Positions 17,962 through 27,240 are shown, counted from the stretch's first letter. The stretch is DNA of 64,000 nucleotides from Pandoraea cepalis (GCF_902459665.1 NZ_CABPSL010000018.1:56465-120464), one strand, 5' to 3'. The notes: generated by a model from the sequence alone, not told the origin. Translations and numbers: made by a program.

Positions 17962-19425
17962 TTACTGGAGAAGCTTGAGCACCTGCTGGGGCAACTGGTT
18001 GGCCTGCGACAGCATCGAGATACCAGCTTGTTGCAGGATCTGCGAGCGGGTCAGGTTGGCCGTTTCCGCGGCGTAGTCCGTGTCCTGAACGCCCGAACGC
18101 GCCGAGGTCAGGTTTTGCGTCGACGTCGACAGGCTGCCGATGGCCGACTGGAATCGGTTTTGAACTGCACCCAGCGTTGCGTTAAGCGTGTCTACCGTGC
18201 TGATTGCCGAGTCGATCTGAGCAATCATCTTCGTGGCGTTGTCGATGCTCGTAACGTTGGCTGACGACAGAGTCGAGTTGGCGTTGACGGCCTGGACACC
18301 GCCGTTCGCGGCCGCCGCTGCCGTCAGGCCAGTGGCGGTGAGACCGCCCGCCGAGCCTGCGATGGTGAATGCCGAGTGCGAGAGCAGATTCAGCTTGCCA
18401 GTCGAGTCGATATATCCAGTTACGCCGGTATTCGTCGCACTGATTGCGTTGGCCAGGTCCGTCGGGGTGTTGAACGTGCCCGTTATCTGGGTGGCTGTAC
18501 CGTTGGCGCCAGTGATCGTCAGATCGCCGGCGGCCAAGGTGATAGCTCCTGTCAGCGTGTTGGCGACCTTCGTCGAGGTCGATGCGACCGTGGCCGAGGT
18601 CGAGCTGGTGATGCCCAAGTTGTTGGCAGTACCGGCGGTGGCGATGACGGTTGAGTTCGTTCCGTCGCCAGCAATCGAAAGCTCGCCTGTGGCGGTAACG
18701 GTTGCCACGGTGATTGCAGACCCATTCGAGGTCGTCGCGGCGGCATTGATAGCTGCTGCGAGTTGAGCTGCCGTGCTGTAGGTGCCTGCAGCGACCTTTA
18801 CGGCGCCGCCGGTGCCGCCGCCGGCGGTCACGCTGATCGTGTTGGTCGTGGCGTCTGCGACGAACGGTGCGCCCTTCGTCAAGGCAGCGGTCGACGAGGC
18901 GCTGGCCACGGAGCCAATGCTGTTGATGCCCATGCTCTGTGACAGGTTGACCGAAATGGTCTGACCGGCGTTGGCGCCCACCTGGAAGTTGGCTGTGCCC
19001 ATCGAACCGTTCAGCACCGACAGACCGTTGAACTGGGTCTGCTGAGCGGTACGGTTGATTTCAGCCAGACGCTGCTGAACTTCCTGATCCAGTGCTGCGC
19101 GATCCGAATCCGAGTTCGTCGTATTGGTCGCTTGCACGGCCAGCGTACGGATACGCTGCAGATTGTCGGTGATCGACGACAGAGCACCAGCAGCGGTCTG
19201 CACCAGTGAGATACCGTCGTTGGCGTTGCGCTGCGCTTGCGTCAGACCGTTGATCTGCGACGACATGCGATCGGTAATAGCCAGACCGGCGGCATCGTCG
19301 GCGGCGCTGTTGATGCGCAGACCGGACGACAGACGCGTGATCGACGTCTGAAGGCTCGACTGCGACGTGCTCAGGTTACGTTGTGCAACCAGCGAGAAGA
19401 TATTGGTATTGATGACAGATGACAT
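17962..19425 (-). CDS. fliC: Flagellin FliC
   Basis: 487 residues. The N-terminal D0/D1 region is classical (MSSVINTNIFSLVAQRNLST, LSSGLRINSAADDAAGLAIT, LQRIRTLAVQATNTTNSDSD), as is the C-terminal D1/D0 region (QNRFQSAIGSLSTSTQNLTS, ILQQAGISMLSQANQLPQQV). The centre (about 180-390) is an Ala/Thr/Gly-rich variable domain exposed on the filament surface. It is monocistronic with a sigma-28 promoter and a strong AAGGAG ribosome site. A GTGCGC/GCGCAC hairpin at 17915-17930 lies after the stop but lacks a T run. Confidence 0.98.
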   Translation of the reverse strand: MSSVINTNIFSLVAQRNLSTSQSSLQTSITRLSSGLRINSAADDAAGLAITDRMSSQINGLTQAQRNANDGISLVQTAAGALSSITDNLQRIRTLAVQATNTTNSDSDRAALDQEVQQRLAEINRTAQQTQFNGLSVLNGSMGTANFQVGANAGQTISVNLSQSMGINSIGSVASASSTAALTKGAPFVADATTNTISVTAGGGTGGAVKVAAGTYSTAAQLAAAINAAATTSNGSAITVATVTATGELSIAGDGTNSTVIATAGTANNLGITSSTSATVASTSTKVANTLTGAITLAAGDLTITGANGTATQITGTFNTPTDLANAISATNTGVTGYIDSTGKLNLLSHSAFTIAGSAGGLTATGLTAAAAANGGVQAVNANSTLSSANVTSIDNATKMIAQIDSAISTVDTLNATLGAVQNRFQSAIGSLSTSTQNLTSARSGVQDTDYAAETANLTRSQILQQAGISMLSQANQLPQQVLKLLQ

Positions 19426-19516
19426 TTAGCCACTCCTTTCCCAAAATTTTTGGCTCCGGCTTAAGCGCCGTAACTTCGGCTCTACAGCCATTCGCCGAAA
19501 GCCGCCGTTGTAGGGG

Positions 19517-19543
19517 ATATCGGACGGCCATTGGGAAAATTTA
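19517..19543 (-). promoter_or_regulatory. Sigma-28 (FliA) promoter of fliC
   Basis: Read on the minus strand: TAAATTTT (19543-19536), an 11-base spacer, then TCCGATAT (19524-19517). This matches the sigma-28 consensus TAAAGTTT-N11-GCCGATAA closely and with exact spacing. It predicts a leader of roughly 85 nucleotides before the fliC ATG and makes fliC a late-class gene. Confidence 0.88.
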
Positions 19544-19853
19544 GGGTGATTTCACAAAATGATGTGTCACCCCCCATCGACGGGCCCTGTCGATGTAGGA
19601 AAAACGCTAGCGGACCAGTCTACAAAATTCTTCCCCGATCGATCCCGCAAGGAAAGGGGCAATCTGCCGCTTATTCAATCCCTGTAAGGCTTGGAGAGGC
19701 GCAGGCGACTGCCTGGCCCCTGTCGCGCGACCGCCAATTCTCGGCAGGTGGCAACGCTTTGAAGGCGCACGAGAAAATTTCTCGCCCGGGTGAGAAAGCG
19801 TTGCCGGACGTAACGCTGTCGACGACCGAGGTCGGTTCGGCGGTCCGAAATGC
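19544..19853. other. Non-coding stretch between fliC promoter and response regulator, with nested inverted repeat
   Basis: About 310 bp with no credible gene. It contains a nested stem-loop: an outer 11-bp stem GGCAACGCTTT (19750-19760) with AAAGCGTTGCC (19795-19805) encloses an inner stem CGAGAAA (19770-19776) with TTTCTCG (19778-19784). No T run follows in either direction. Function unknown; a structured RNA or protein-binding site is possible. Confidence 0.5.
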
Positions 19854-19879
19854 ACGTGGCCCGCGTTCGCGGGCCACGT
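19854..19879 (-). terminator. Hairpin downstream of the NarL-type regulator operon
   Basis: Perfect 11-bp stem ACGTGGCCCGC (19854-19864) with GCGGGCCACGT (19869-19879) around a four-base loop, 39 bp beyond the regulator stop codon. Only a short T-rich tract follows on the minus strand, so termination strength is uncertain. Confidence 0.55.
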
Positions 19880-19917
19880 AGTGATCGCTTACTTCTGATG
19901 GGGTGGTGCCAGAACGC

Positions 19918-20577
19918 TCAGGCGCAGAGCGGTCCCATCTCGGCGCTGACCAGGCCGTGTTGCATCACGTAATAGGTGAGTTCGGCGTTGTTGTTCAGGC
20001 GCATCTTTTCCAGCAGGCGCGTGCGATACACGCTCACCGTCTTGACCGAGAGCGAAAGCGCATTGGCGATGTCGGTCAGGCGCTTGCCCGAGCCGATCAT
20101 GCAAAGCGTTTGATATTCCCGGTCGGACAGGCGCTCGTGCGGCGGTTGGTCGGCGTCCGGGCCGAGGTAGTCGGCGAGCGTCTCGGCGACCATCGGGCTG
20201 ACATACTTGCGGCCCGCGGCGACCTGCCGCACGGCCGAGACCAACTGCTGGGCGTTCGAGCGCTTGCTCAGATAACCGGCCGCGCCGGCCTTGAGGGCCC
20301 GAAGCGCGAACTGGCCTTCACCGTACATGCTGAAGATCATGATCGGCAGACGCGGATGTTTGCGTCGCAGGGTCTTGAGGATTTCGAGACCGTTCGTGTC
20401 GGGCAGCGAAATGTCGAGCAGGACGATGTCCCACTGGGCGGCGTCGGTCATCTCCAGCGCTTCCGCGCCGCAGTCGGCTTCGCCGACGACCGAGATGCTC
20501 CCGCTGTCGGAGAGCAACTGTCGCACGCCCTGACGCACGATGGCGTGGTCGTCGACGATGAGCACTCTGAGCGTCAT
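19918..20577 (-). CDS. NarL/FixJ-family response regulator
   Basis: 219 residues from the ATG at 20577 (MTLRVLIVDDHAIVRQGVRQ); the longer open frame upstream runs through the kinase gene. The receiver domain has acidic residues D9-D10 and the phospho-acceptor D55 (IVLLDISLPD), with SKRSNAQQL near the conserved Lys. The C-terminal LuxR-type helix-turn-helix is LSDREYQTLCMIGSGKRLTD, then IANALSLSVKTVSVYRTRLL. It overlaps the upstream kinase gene by four bases, so the two form one operon. It resembles UhpA/GacA-type regulators; the target genes are unknown. Confidence 0.93.
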   Translation of the reverse strand: MTLRVLIVDDHAIVRQGVRQLLSDSGSISVVGEADCGAEALEMTDAAQWDIVLLDISLPDTNGLEILKTLRRKHPRLPIMIFSMYGEGQFALRALKAGAAGYLSKRSNAQQLVSAVRQVAAGRKYVSPMVAETLADYLGPDADQPPHERLSDREYQTLCMIGSGKRLTDIANALSLSVKTVSVYRTRLLEKMRLNNNAELTYYVMQHGLVSAEMGPLCA

Positions 20578-21455
20578 GATGCGTATCCGTGAAGAGCAAG
20601 CGATTCCGGGGCATGATGGCCGGTCGCGGGTGCCGCGGCCGGGGACGACAGAATCTGGTGCCAGGGAAGACGCGCGCTCACGAGCGTCCCCGATCCTTGC
20701 GCACTGCCAATACGTATCGTGCCGCCAAGCGCCGTGCAGCGCTCGCGCATCCCAACCAATCCGAAATGTCCCTGCTTGCGACGCGCGCCGCGGACCAAGC
20801 CGCAACCGTCGTCGGAAATCGTGAGTTTGAGTGAACGATGACCGCTGTCGAGCGCCACCACTACGCGAGAGGCGTGTGCGTGTCGGGCAACGTTGGTCAA
20901 CGCTTCCTGCGCAATTCGATATAACGCCAGCACCGCGTCGGGCGTGAGCCTGGCGACGCGCTCGCGCGTCACGTCGTCGCAGCGCCAAATGCAGGTGAGA
21001 CCGCTTTGTTCGCCAAAGCGACGCAGCCAGGCGCGCAACGACGCGACGAGACCGGCGTCGAGCGCGGGGGGGCGTTGGCGGCAGACGAGGTCATCCGCCG
21101 CGTCTTGCGCCGCGTTTGCTGCCTGCTGAATCTGGGTGCAGAGGGACTGCCACTCGGCGGCGTCGGCCGGGGCGCGCGTGGCAAGACGCGCTACCACCAG
21201 CTGCAATGCCGTGAGGTGCGCCCCAAGTCCGTCGTGTATCTCCCTGGCCAGGCGCGTGCGCTCGGCTTCGCGAGCGGCGTCTATCGCGTGTGCCTCGGAC
21301 TGCGCCGGCGCGCGCGAGGCGGACTCGGCGGGCAACGCTGTGTCGCAAGCGGCCGCCGGACCCGATGTCGGCGTCACGGCGCGCGTGTGCAACGCGTCGT
21401 CGAGTGACACGCGACGTCTCGCAGCCTGTGCGGCACGATCGACGAGAAACGGCAT
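20574..21455 (-). CDS. Soluble NarX/UhpB-type sensor histidine kinase
   Basis: 293 residues. The HisKA_3 box LAREIHDGLGAHLTALQLVV places the phospho-acceptor at His74. The HATPase_c domain has YRIAQEALTNVARHAHASRV (N box) and LTISDDGCGLVRG, then GHFGLVGMRERCTALGG (G boxes). No membrane helix or recognisable sensor domain is visible; the first ~60 residues are Ala/Arg-rich. It is therefore probably a cytoplasmic kinase that senses an internal signal or a partner. The start at 21455 is the first in frame; a shorter form cannot be excluded. Confidence 0.88.
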   Translation of the reverse strand: MPFLVDRAAQAARRRVSLDDALHTRAVTPTSGPAAACDTALPAESASRAPAQSEAHAIDAAREAERTRLAREIHDGLGAHLTALQLVVARLATRAPADAAEWQSLCTQIQQAANAAQDAADDLVCRQRPPALDAGLVASLRAWLRRFGEQSGLTCIWRCDDVTRERVARLTPDAVLALYRIAQEALTNVARHAHASRVVVALDSGHRSLKLTISDDGCGLVRGARRKQGHFGLVGMRERCTALGGTIRIGSAQGSGTLVSARLPWHQILSSPAAAPATGHHAPESLALHGYAS

Positions 21456-21825
21456 GGAGGCAAATTCCTGAGAGAAAAAGTCCCGTGCCGCAACTTGCGC
21501 GCCGAGACCCCACCGAATTTAACAAACTTTACATTTCGTCACAATTACACGTGGCAAACAAGCACGTGACGGACGTCGAAGCATAACTCTTTGATTTGGA
21601 TCAAAAAGTATTGGCTTGCTTAAGGGGAATTCTGCGAAGACCCCAAAATATATCAGGGTTTGTCCTAGCGCATGGAGTCGAGCCAGTGTTTCAAACGATT
21701 TTTTCAATCTAACCAACGGTAAAGCCTGAGTTTTTCTTGCGAATTCATACGGCTGCGAGTTTCTATCAGGCGGCGGTGCAGGCTTGCGGTGTGCGGTATC
21801 GGAGACGTGACGCCGGCAACGTCTT
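21456..21825. other. AT-rich intergenic region
   Basis: 370 bp with clearly lower GC than its neighbours and no credible gene. It must hold the promoter of the kinase/regulator operon (minus strand, near 21456-21600). The stretch around 21590-21660 is AT-rich. I see no strong terminator or repeat. Confidence 0.4.
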
Positions 21826-23220
21826 CTAAAGGGCGTTGCGTTCAGCCTCTATCGCGAGCGGTAGCGTCACGGTCACCATCAGACCGCGACCGTCGTCGCC
21901 CGACGCCAGCGTCACGGTGCCGTAACTGGCCGCCACGATTTCCTTGACGATGGCCAGCCCCAGCCCGGTGCCGGGCTGACCCGGCGGCGCATTGCGATAG
22001 AAGCGCTCGAACACACGCTGCCGCGCCTCGGCCTGGATGCCCGGCCCATCGTCGATCACGCGCAGGCGGGCCATGTCCTGAGGACTGTCGATGGCGACGG
22101 TCACGCGACCACCCTCGTGGATATAGCGGATCGCATTGTCGACAAGATTCATGACCATGGCGTGAAACAGCTCGCCATTGCCCTCGACCCACACGTGCGC
22201 TTCGGTCGTCTCCAATCCCAGATCGATATGGCGTCGTTGCGCAAGGGCGACGAGTTCCTCGAGCACGGCGGCCGCCACGGCCACCAGATCGACACGCGAG
22301 CGCGAGAACGCCGGCGTGTCGGCCGCCTCCGCCTGCGAGAGCAGCAACAGCTTGTTGGTGAGATCGGCCAGCCCTCGACTGCTCGTCTGCATGGCGGCTA
22401 GTACGTCGGCCAGCGCCGCGCGATCATCGAGCTGCGCGGCGAACTGCAACTGGGTATCGAGCAGCGTCAGCGGGGTGCGTAGCTGGTGCGCGGCGTCGGC
22501 CACGAAGCGCCGCTGCTGCTGCGCCTGTGCCGAGAGCCGCTGGATGCATAGGTTGATGGCGTCGACGATAGGTCGCAGTTCGGTTTGGAGTTGTCCGGCG
22601 CGAATGGGCACCAGTTCCTGCGGCGCGCGCCCGGCGACCTCGTCCTTGAGGCGAATGAGCGGATGCAGTTCGACCGTCAGGCCGATGAGCACCAGCAAGG
22701 CGGCCAGCGCGGCCATGGCGATCTGGCGGTGCAGCGACGGTTCCCACAACTGCGAGAGCATCGCGTCGTGCGCGTGCATCGTTTCGGCCACCACGACCGC
22801 GACCTGATAGGGTGTGCCGGCGTTGTACATCGTGCGCACATAATTGACGGCCCGAAGCGGCTCGCCATTCACGGTGACGCTGAAGTACGCCGGGGTCGTG
22901 CCGGAAAAGAGCGGCGGGCGCGGGAAATCCGGCGGGCCGGCGAGCAATTGACCGTCTTCGGTGACGACCTGATAAAACACCCGATCGCGCGCCGGCGACG
23001 CGAACAGTTCGAGTGCGGAGGGCGGCACGCTCGCGCGCAGGGCCCCATCGACCCAGGTGAGTTCCCCGGCGATCACTTGCGCCGACGTGAGCAAGGCCCG
23101 GTCCTGCACGAGCGCGGCGGTGTCGCGCGCACTGCGATAGGCCTGCCATCCACTCGCGCCGATGTAGAGCGTGAGAGGCAGCATCAGCCACATCAGCAGC
23201 CGTACGCGAAGGCTAAGCAT
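21826..23220 (-). CDS. TctE-type sensor histidine kinase
   Basis: 464 residues. Two membrane helices (about residues 7-25 and 165-185) flank a periplasmic domain of the 2CSK/TctE N-terminal type (SARDTAALVQDRALLTSAQV, DRVFYQVVTEDGQLLAG). The phospho-acceptor box is RRFVADAAHQLRTPLTLLDT, and the HATPase domain has VMNLVDNAIRYIHEGG, VIDDGPGIQ and GTGLGLAIVKEIVAASYG. It overlaps its response regulator gene by eight bases. The family senses tricarboxylates in TctDE, but the ligand here is unknown. Confidence 0.92.
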   Translation of the reverse strand: MLSLRVRLLMWLMLPLTLYIGASGWQAYRSARDTAALVQDRALLTSAQVIAGELTWVDGALRASVPPSALELFASPARDRVFYQVVTEDGQLLAGPPDFPRPPLFSGTTPAYFSVTVNGEPLRAVNYVRTMYNAGTPYQVAVVVAETMHAHDAMLSQLWEPSLHRQIAMAALAALLVLIGLTVELHPLIRLKDEVAGRAPQELVPIRAGQLQTELRPIVDAINLCIQRLSAQAQQQRRFVADAAHQLRTPLTLLDTQLQFAAQLDDRAALADVLAAMQTSSRGLADLTNKLLLLSQAEAADTPAFSRSRVDLVAVAAAVLEELVALAQRRHIDLGLETTEAHVWVEGNGELFHAMVMNLVDNAIRYIHEGGRVTVAIDSPQDMARLRVIDDGPGIQAEARQRVFERFYRNAPPGQPGTGLGLAIVKEIVAASYGTVTLASGDDGRGLMVTVTLPLAIEAERNAL

Positions 23221-23884
23221 CTTTGGCGCGCAGCAGATAGCCCAGGCCGCGCAGCGTCATGATGGCCGCGTGGCTCGTCTCGAGTTTCTTGCGCAGACGA
23301 TGGATATAGATCTCGATGGCATCGGCGCTCGGTTCGTCGTCGAGACCGAAGACGCCGTCGACGAGGGCGCTTTTGGCAACGGTCTTTCCCTGCTTGCGCA
23401 TGAGGATTTCGAGCACGGCATGCTCGCGCGACGGCAGCGCGAGCGGCGCACCCGCGATCGTGAACTGTCGCGTGCCCGCGTGATAGGCCAGATCGGCACA
23501 CACCAGATCCGCGCTCTGTTCGGGCGCATGCCGGCGGGCGAGCGCCTTGACGCGCGCGATCAGCTCGCGCACTTCGAAGGGTTTGACCAGATAGTCGTCG
23601 GCCCCCGCACCGAGACAGTCGACCTTTTCGTCGACGGAACCGCTGGCCGTGAGAATGATCACCGGCACATTATTGCGACGCTCACGCAGCCGTCGCAGCA
23701 CATGCTTGCCGCCGAGCTTGGGCAGCATGAGATCGAGCAGCACCACGTCGTATGTCTCGGTTTGCAGCAGACGGTCGGCGGCGTCGCCGTCGCGCGCGGC
23801 GTCGACCGTGAAGTTGTCGTCGCGCAGCATGCGGGCGAGCCAGTGGGCGAGGGTGTCGTTGTCTTCGATCAGCAGCAGTTTCAT
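23213..23884 (-). CDS. TctD-type (OmpR family) response regulator
   Basis: 223 residues from the ATG at 23884 (MKLLLIEDNDTLAHWLARML); the upstream open frame is not conserved. The receiver domain has phospho-acceptor D51 in DVVLLDLMLPKLGGK and a winged-helix output domain with SREHAVLEILMRKQGKTVAK and IEIYIHRLRKKLETSHAAI. It is cotranscribed with the downstream kinase and divergent from the ABC transporter operon at 24169, which it may control (inference from position). Confidence 0.93.
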   Translation of the reverse strand: MKLLLIEDNDTLAHWLARMLRDDNFTVDAARDGDAADRLLQTETYDVVLLDLMLPKLGGKHVLRRLRERRNNVPVIILTASGSVDEKVDCLGAGADDYLVKPFEVRELIARVKALARRHAPEQSADLVCADLAYHAGTRQFTIAGAPLALPSREHAVLEILMRKQGKTVAKSALVDGVFGLDDEPSADAIEIYIHRLRKKLETSHAAIMTLRGLGYLLRAKDA

Positions 23885-24168
23885 GACGGCAAAGGCGTAG
23901 GGCGACGCAGGCAGCGACGCAGACAGCGACGGCGAGTGTGCCCGCCGAACCGGCGCAAGCCAACAGCGGGTAAACACCCATCGGTTGCGCAAGAAAACCT
24001 GCATGGGACGAAAGCTCGATGAAAGCTTCGGTTTTCTACAATTCGCATCAAGGCAAAGGAAACGATTCAGAGGACCGCTGCCTGGGCCCTGTGGCAAACC
24101 ACAGCGGTCGGCCGGCGCCGCAACGCGACGCTTGAGCCATTATCCCTAAAAACGATGGAGACACCATA

Positions 24169-25218
24169 ATGCGAGCAAGCCATGGCGTGCGTACGCCGAA
24201 AGCCTTCGTGAAACCCGTTCTGGCCGCCGTGTTCGGCGCATCGCTGGCGCTGGCCGCCGTGCCGAGTTTCGCCGCCGACAGCGGCAAGATCACGATCATG
24301 GTGGGCGGCATCACCAAGATGATTTACCTGCCGGCCAAACTCGCCGAGCAACTCGGATACTTCAAGGACGAAGGGCTGAACGTCGAGCTGCTCTCGCAGC
24401 CGGCCGGTGTCGATGCCGAAAACGAATTGCTCGCCGGTGCCGTGCAGGCCGTGGTTGGCTTCTACGATCACTCGATCGACCTGCAAAGCAAGGGCAAGGA
24501 AATCGAGGCCATCACGGTCTTCGGTCAGGTGCCCGGCGAAGTCGAGCTGGTCAATGCCAAGAGCCGCGACACCATCAAGAGCATGGCCGACGTCAAGGGC
24601 AAGACCCTGGGTGTGACCGGCCTGGGTGCGTCGACCAACTTCCTCACGCAGTACCTCGCGGCCAAGCACGGCATCACCTCGTCGCAATTCTCGGTGCTGC
24701 CCGTCGGCGCGGACAACACGTTCATCGCCGCCATCAAGCAGAACCGGATCGACGCCGGCATGACGACCGAGCCGACCGCCTCGCGTCTGATCAACACGGG
24801 CGACGCGGCAGTGCTCGTCGACATGCGCACGATGAAGGGCACGGTCGACGCGTTGGGCGGCGCTTACCCGGCGTCGAGCCTGTACGTGCAGCGCGCGTGG
24901 GCCGACACGCACAAGGAAGAGGCGACCAAGCTGGCCCGCGCGTTCGTGAAGACGCTCAAGTACATCAACACCCACTCGGCCGCAGAGATCACAGAGAAGA
25001 TGCCGAAGGACTACTACGCCAACAACAAGGCGCTGTACCTGCAGGCGCTGCAGAACTCGCTGCCGATGTACTCGCCGGACGGCCGCATGCCGAAGGATGG
25101 TCCGGAGACGGTGCTCAAGGTGCTCGCCGCGTTCAACCCGAACGTCAAGGGCAAGCACATCGACCTTTCGAAGACCTACACCAACGCGTTTGTCGACGCC
25201 GCGAACGTGCCGAAGTAA
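24169..25218 (+). CDS. ABC transporter substrate-binding protein (NMT1/SsuA-like)
   Basis: 349 residues with a signal peptide ending near SFAADSG (about residue 35). The periplasmic NMT1/THI5-like fold is seen in KMIYLPAKLAEQLGYFKDEG, NVELLSQPAGVDAENELLAG and GVTGLGASTNFLTQYLAAKH. This family binds nitrate, sulfonates, taurine, pyrimidine precursors or aromatic acids; the ligand is not evident. It is the first gene of a three-gene importer operon with the ATPase at 25388 and permease at 26304. Confidence 0.92.
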   Translation: MRASHGVRTPKAFVKPVLAAVFGASLALAAVPSFAADSGKITIMVGGITKMIYLPAKLAEQLGYFKDEGLNVELLSQPAGVDAENELLAGAVQAVVGFYDHSIDLQSKGKEIEAITVFGQVPGEVELVNAKSRDTIKSMADVKGKTLGVTGLGASTNFLTQYLAAKHGITSSQFSVLPVGADNTFIAAIKQNRIDAGMTTEPTASRLINTGDAAVLVDMRTMKGTVDALGGAYPASSLYVQRAWADTHKEEATKLARAFVKTLKYINTHSAAEITEKMPKDYYANNKALYLQALQNSLPMYSPDGRMPKDGPETVLKVLAAFNPNVKGKHIDLSKTYTNAFVDAANVPK

Positions 25219-25387
25219 GCGTTCGATCTCGCGTCACCCTTTGATCCTGTAGTTCCGGCGCGCGCGTCGCTCGACGCGCCGCCACCCGAGCCGCCCGCAC
25301 CCGACGACCGTCCGGTGTGTGGGCAGACTCACCCCTGAAAAACCGCAACGACACCGTTTGCCCTTCGACGTCACTGAGGAACCGGGC

Positions 25388-26221
25388 ATGACCCAGACCA
25401 TCACCCCCACTGCGCCGGCGCGCGCTGCGAGCCCTGTCTCGCGCGATACCCCGGCCATCGAATTCGACAACGTGTCGTGCCGCTTCATCTCGGCGGACGG
25501 CCACGCCACCATCGCGCTGCGCAACTTCAGCATGTCGGTCGCCCGCGGCGAGTTCGTCGCCATTGTCGGGCCGACCGGCTGCGGCAAATCGACCACGCTG
25601 TCGATGATCACCGGCCTGCTGCGCCCGACCGCCGGCAGCGTGCGCGTGATGGGGCAGCCGGTCAACGGCATCGACCCGCGCATTGGCTTCGTGTTCCAGA
25701 ACGATGCGGTATTCCCGTGGCGCAGCGTGCGCGAGAACGTGGCCGCCGGCCCGCTGTTTCGCGGTCAGTCCAAAGACGCCGCTTACGCGCTGGCCGACCA
25801 ATGGATCAAGCGTGTGGGCCTGGACAAGTTCGGCGACCACTACCCGCACCAGCTCTCGGGCGGCATGCGCAAGCGCGTGGCGCTGGCACAGACCTTCATC
25901 AACAACCCCGAAATCCTGTTGATGGACGAGCCGTTCTCCGCGCTGGACATGCAAACGCGCACGCTCATGCAGGACGAGTTGCTGCAACTGTGGTCGTCAA
26001 CCTCCGGCTCGGTGGTGTTCGTCACCCACGATCTGGAAGAGGCGATTGCGCTGGCCGATCGCGTGTTCGTGCTCACGGCGCGTCCGGCCACGCTGAAGAA
26101 TGTGTACACGATCGATCTGCCGCGTCCGCGCGTGATGTCCGAAGTGCGTTACGAGCAGCGCTTCATCGACATTTCGCGCGAGATCTGGGCGGATCTGCGT
26201 GACGAAGTGAAGATCGGTTGA
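25388..26221 (+). CDS. ABC transporter ATPase (SsuB/TauB-like)
   Basis: 277 residues from the ATG at 25388 (MTQTITPTAPARAAS), preceded by a GAGGAAC ribosome site. Walker A is GPTGCGKSTTL, the Q-loop is FVFQNDAVFPW, the signature is QLSGGMRKRVALAQTF, and Walker B is EILLMDEPFSALD with H-loop VTHDLEEAIALADRV. The FPW and EEAIAL sequences are typical of the nitrate/sulfonate/taurine importer ATPases. It drives import together with the flanking binding protein and permease. Confidence 0.95.
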   Translation: MTQTITPTAPARAASPVSRDTPAIEFDNVSCRFISADGHATIALRNFSMSVARGEFVAIVGPTGCGKSTTLSMITGLLRPTAGSVRVMGQPVNGIDPRIGFVFQNDAVFPWRSVRENVAAGPLFRGQSKDAAYALADQWIKRVGLDKFGDHYPHQLSGGMRKRVALAQTFINNPEILLMDEPFSALDMQTRTLMQDELLQLWSSTSGSVVFVTHDLEEAIALADRVFVLTARPATLKNVYTIDLPRPRVMSEVRYEQRFIDISREIWADLRDEVKIG

Positions 26222-26303
26222 AGACGACGCCCCCGCCGGGGCATCGACAATGCATTTGCGGGCCGCGCATCGATGCGCGTGCCCACGCCGTCTGGAGGAG
26301 GGC

Positions 26304-27173
26304 ATGAACATGAGTGAACAGGCCATGGTGGCAGGATTCAGTGACGCCGATCTCGCGCGCGAGGAAGCCAGCGCGCAGCGTCGCATCAAACAACGTCGCG
26401 CGCTGGTGATTTTTCTGCGCGTGGCCATTCTGGTGATCGGGTTGGGCGGCTGGGAAGTGGGCGCGCGCGTGGGGTGGATCGACCCGTTCTTCTTCTCGCA
26501 ACCGACTCAAATCGTTGCGCAGATCTATGAATGGTGTGTGGAAGGCACCTCGCAGGGCCCGCTCTGGACGCAGGTGTTCGTCACGCTCGAAGAGACCGTG
26601 CTGGGCTTTCTGATCGGCGGCGTGGCGGGTGTGATCTGCGGCATCGTGCTCGGCCGCAACAAGCTGCTCTCGGATGTCTTCAGTCTCTACATTCAGATCG
26701 CCAACTCGATTCCGCGCGTGGTGCTCGGGTCGATCTTCGTGATCTCGCTGGGTCTGGGCATGGCCTCGAAGGTGGCGCTTGCCGTGGTGATGGTGTTCTT
26801 CGTCGTGTTCGCCAATGCCTTCCAGGGCGTGCGTGAAGCCGACCGCTACATGATCGCGAATGCGCAGATCCTGGGCGCGTCGCGCCGTCAGGTGACGATG
26901 TCGGTGGTGATTCCGTCGGCGTTGTCGTGGATTCTCGCCAGCCTGCACGTCAGCTTCGGCTTTGCCCTGGTGGGTGCGGTGGTCGGTGAGTTCCTCGGCT
27001 CGAAGCAGGGCATCGGCCTGCTCATCTCGACCGCGCAGGGCGCGTTCAATGCGAGTGGCGTGTTTGCCGCGATGATCGTGCTTGCCGTGGTGGCGCTGGC
27101 GGCGGATTACCTGCTGACGTCGCTCGAGAAACGTTTGCTGAAGTGGCGTCCGGCGGCGTTCAGCACCGAGTAA
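26304..27173 (+). CDS. ABC transporter permease (SsuC/TauC-like)
   Basis: 289 residues from the ATG at 26304 (MNMSEQAMVAGFSDADLARE). GGAGGAG at 26294-26300 is closer to ideal spacing for the second ATG at 26310, so either may be used. About six membrane helices and the BPD_transp_1 EAA loop (FQGVREADRYMIANAQILGA) are present. It forms the membrane channel of the importer encoded with the two preceding genes. The operon ends in a strong terminator. Confidence 0.93.
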   Translation: MNMSEQAMVAGFSDADLAREEASAQRRIKQRRALVIFLRVAILVIGLGGWEVGARVGWIDPFFFSQPTQIVAQIYEWCVEGTSQGPLWTQVFVTLEETVLGFLIGGVAGVICGIVLGRNKLLSDVFSLYIQIANSIPRVVLGSIFVISLGLGMASKVALAVVMVFFVVFANAFQGVREADRYMIANAQILGASRRQVTMSVVIPSALSWILASLHVSFGFALVGAVVGEFLGSKQGIGLLISTAQGAFNASGVFAAMIVLAVVALAADYLLTSLEKRLLKWRPAAFSTE

Positions 27174-27200
27174 TGCCGACGGTCATCGTCTGCGCATAAA

Positions 27201-27240
27201 ACAACGGCGCCATCCATTGCGGATGGCGCCGTTGTCGTTT
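27201..27240. terminator. Bidirectional terminator between convergent genes
   Basis: Perfect 15-bp stem: ACAACGGCGCCATCC (27201-27215) pairs with GGATGGCGCCGTTGT (27221-27235) around a five-base loop. It is followed by CGTTT on the plus strand and by TTTTAT on the minus strand, so it can end both the permease operon and the SYLF lipoprotein gene. Confidence 0.88.
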
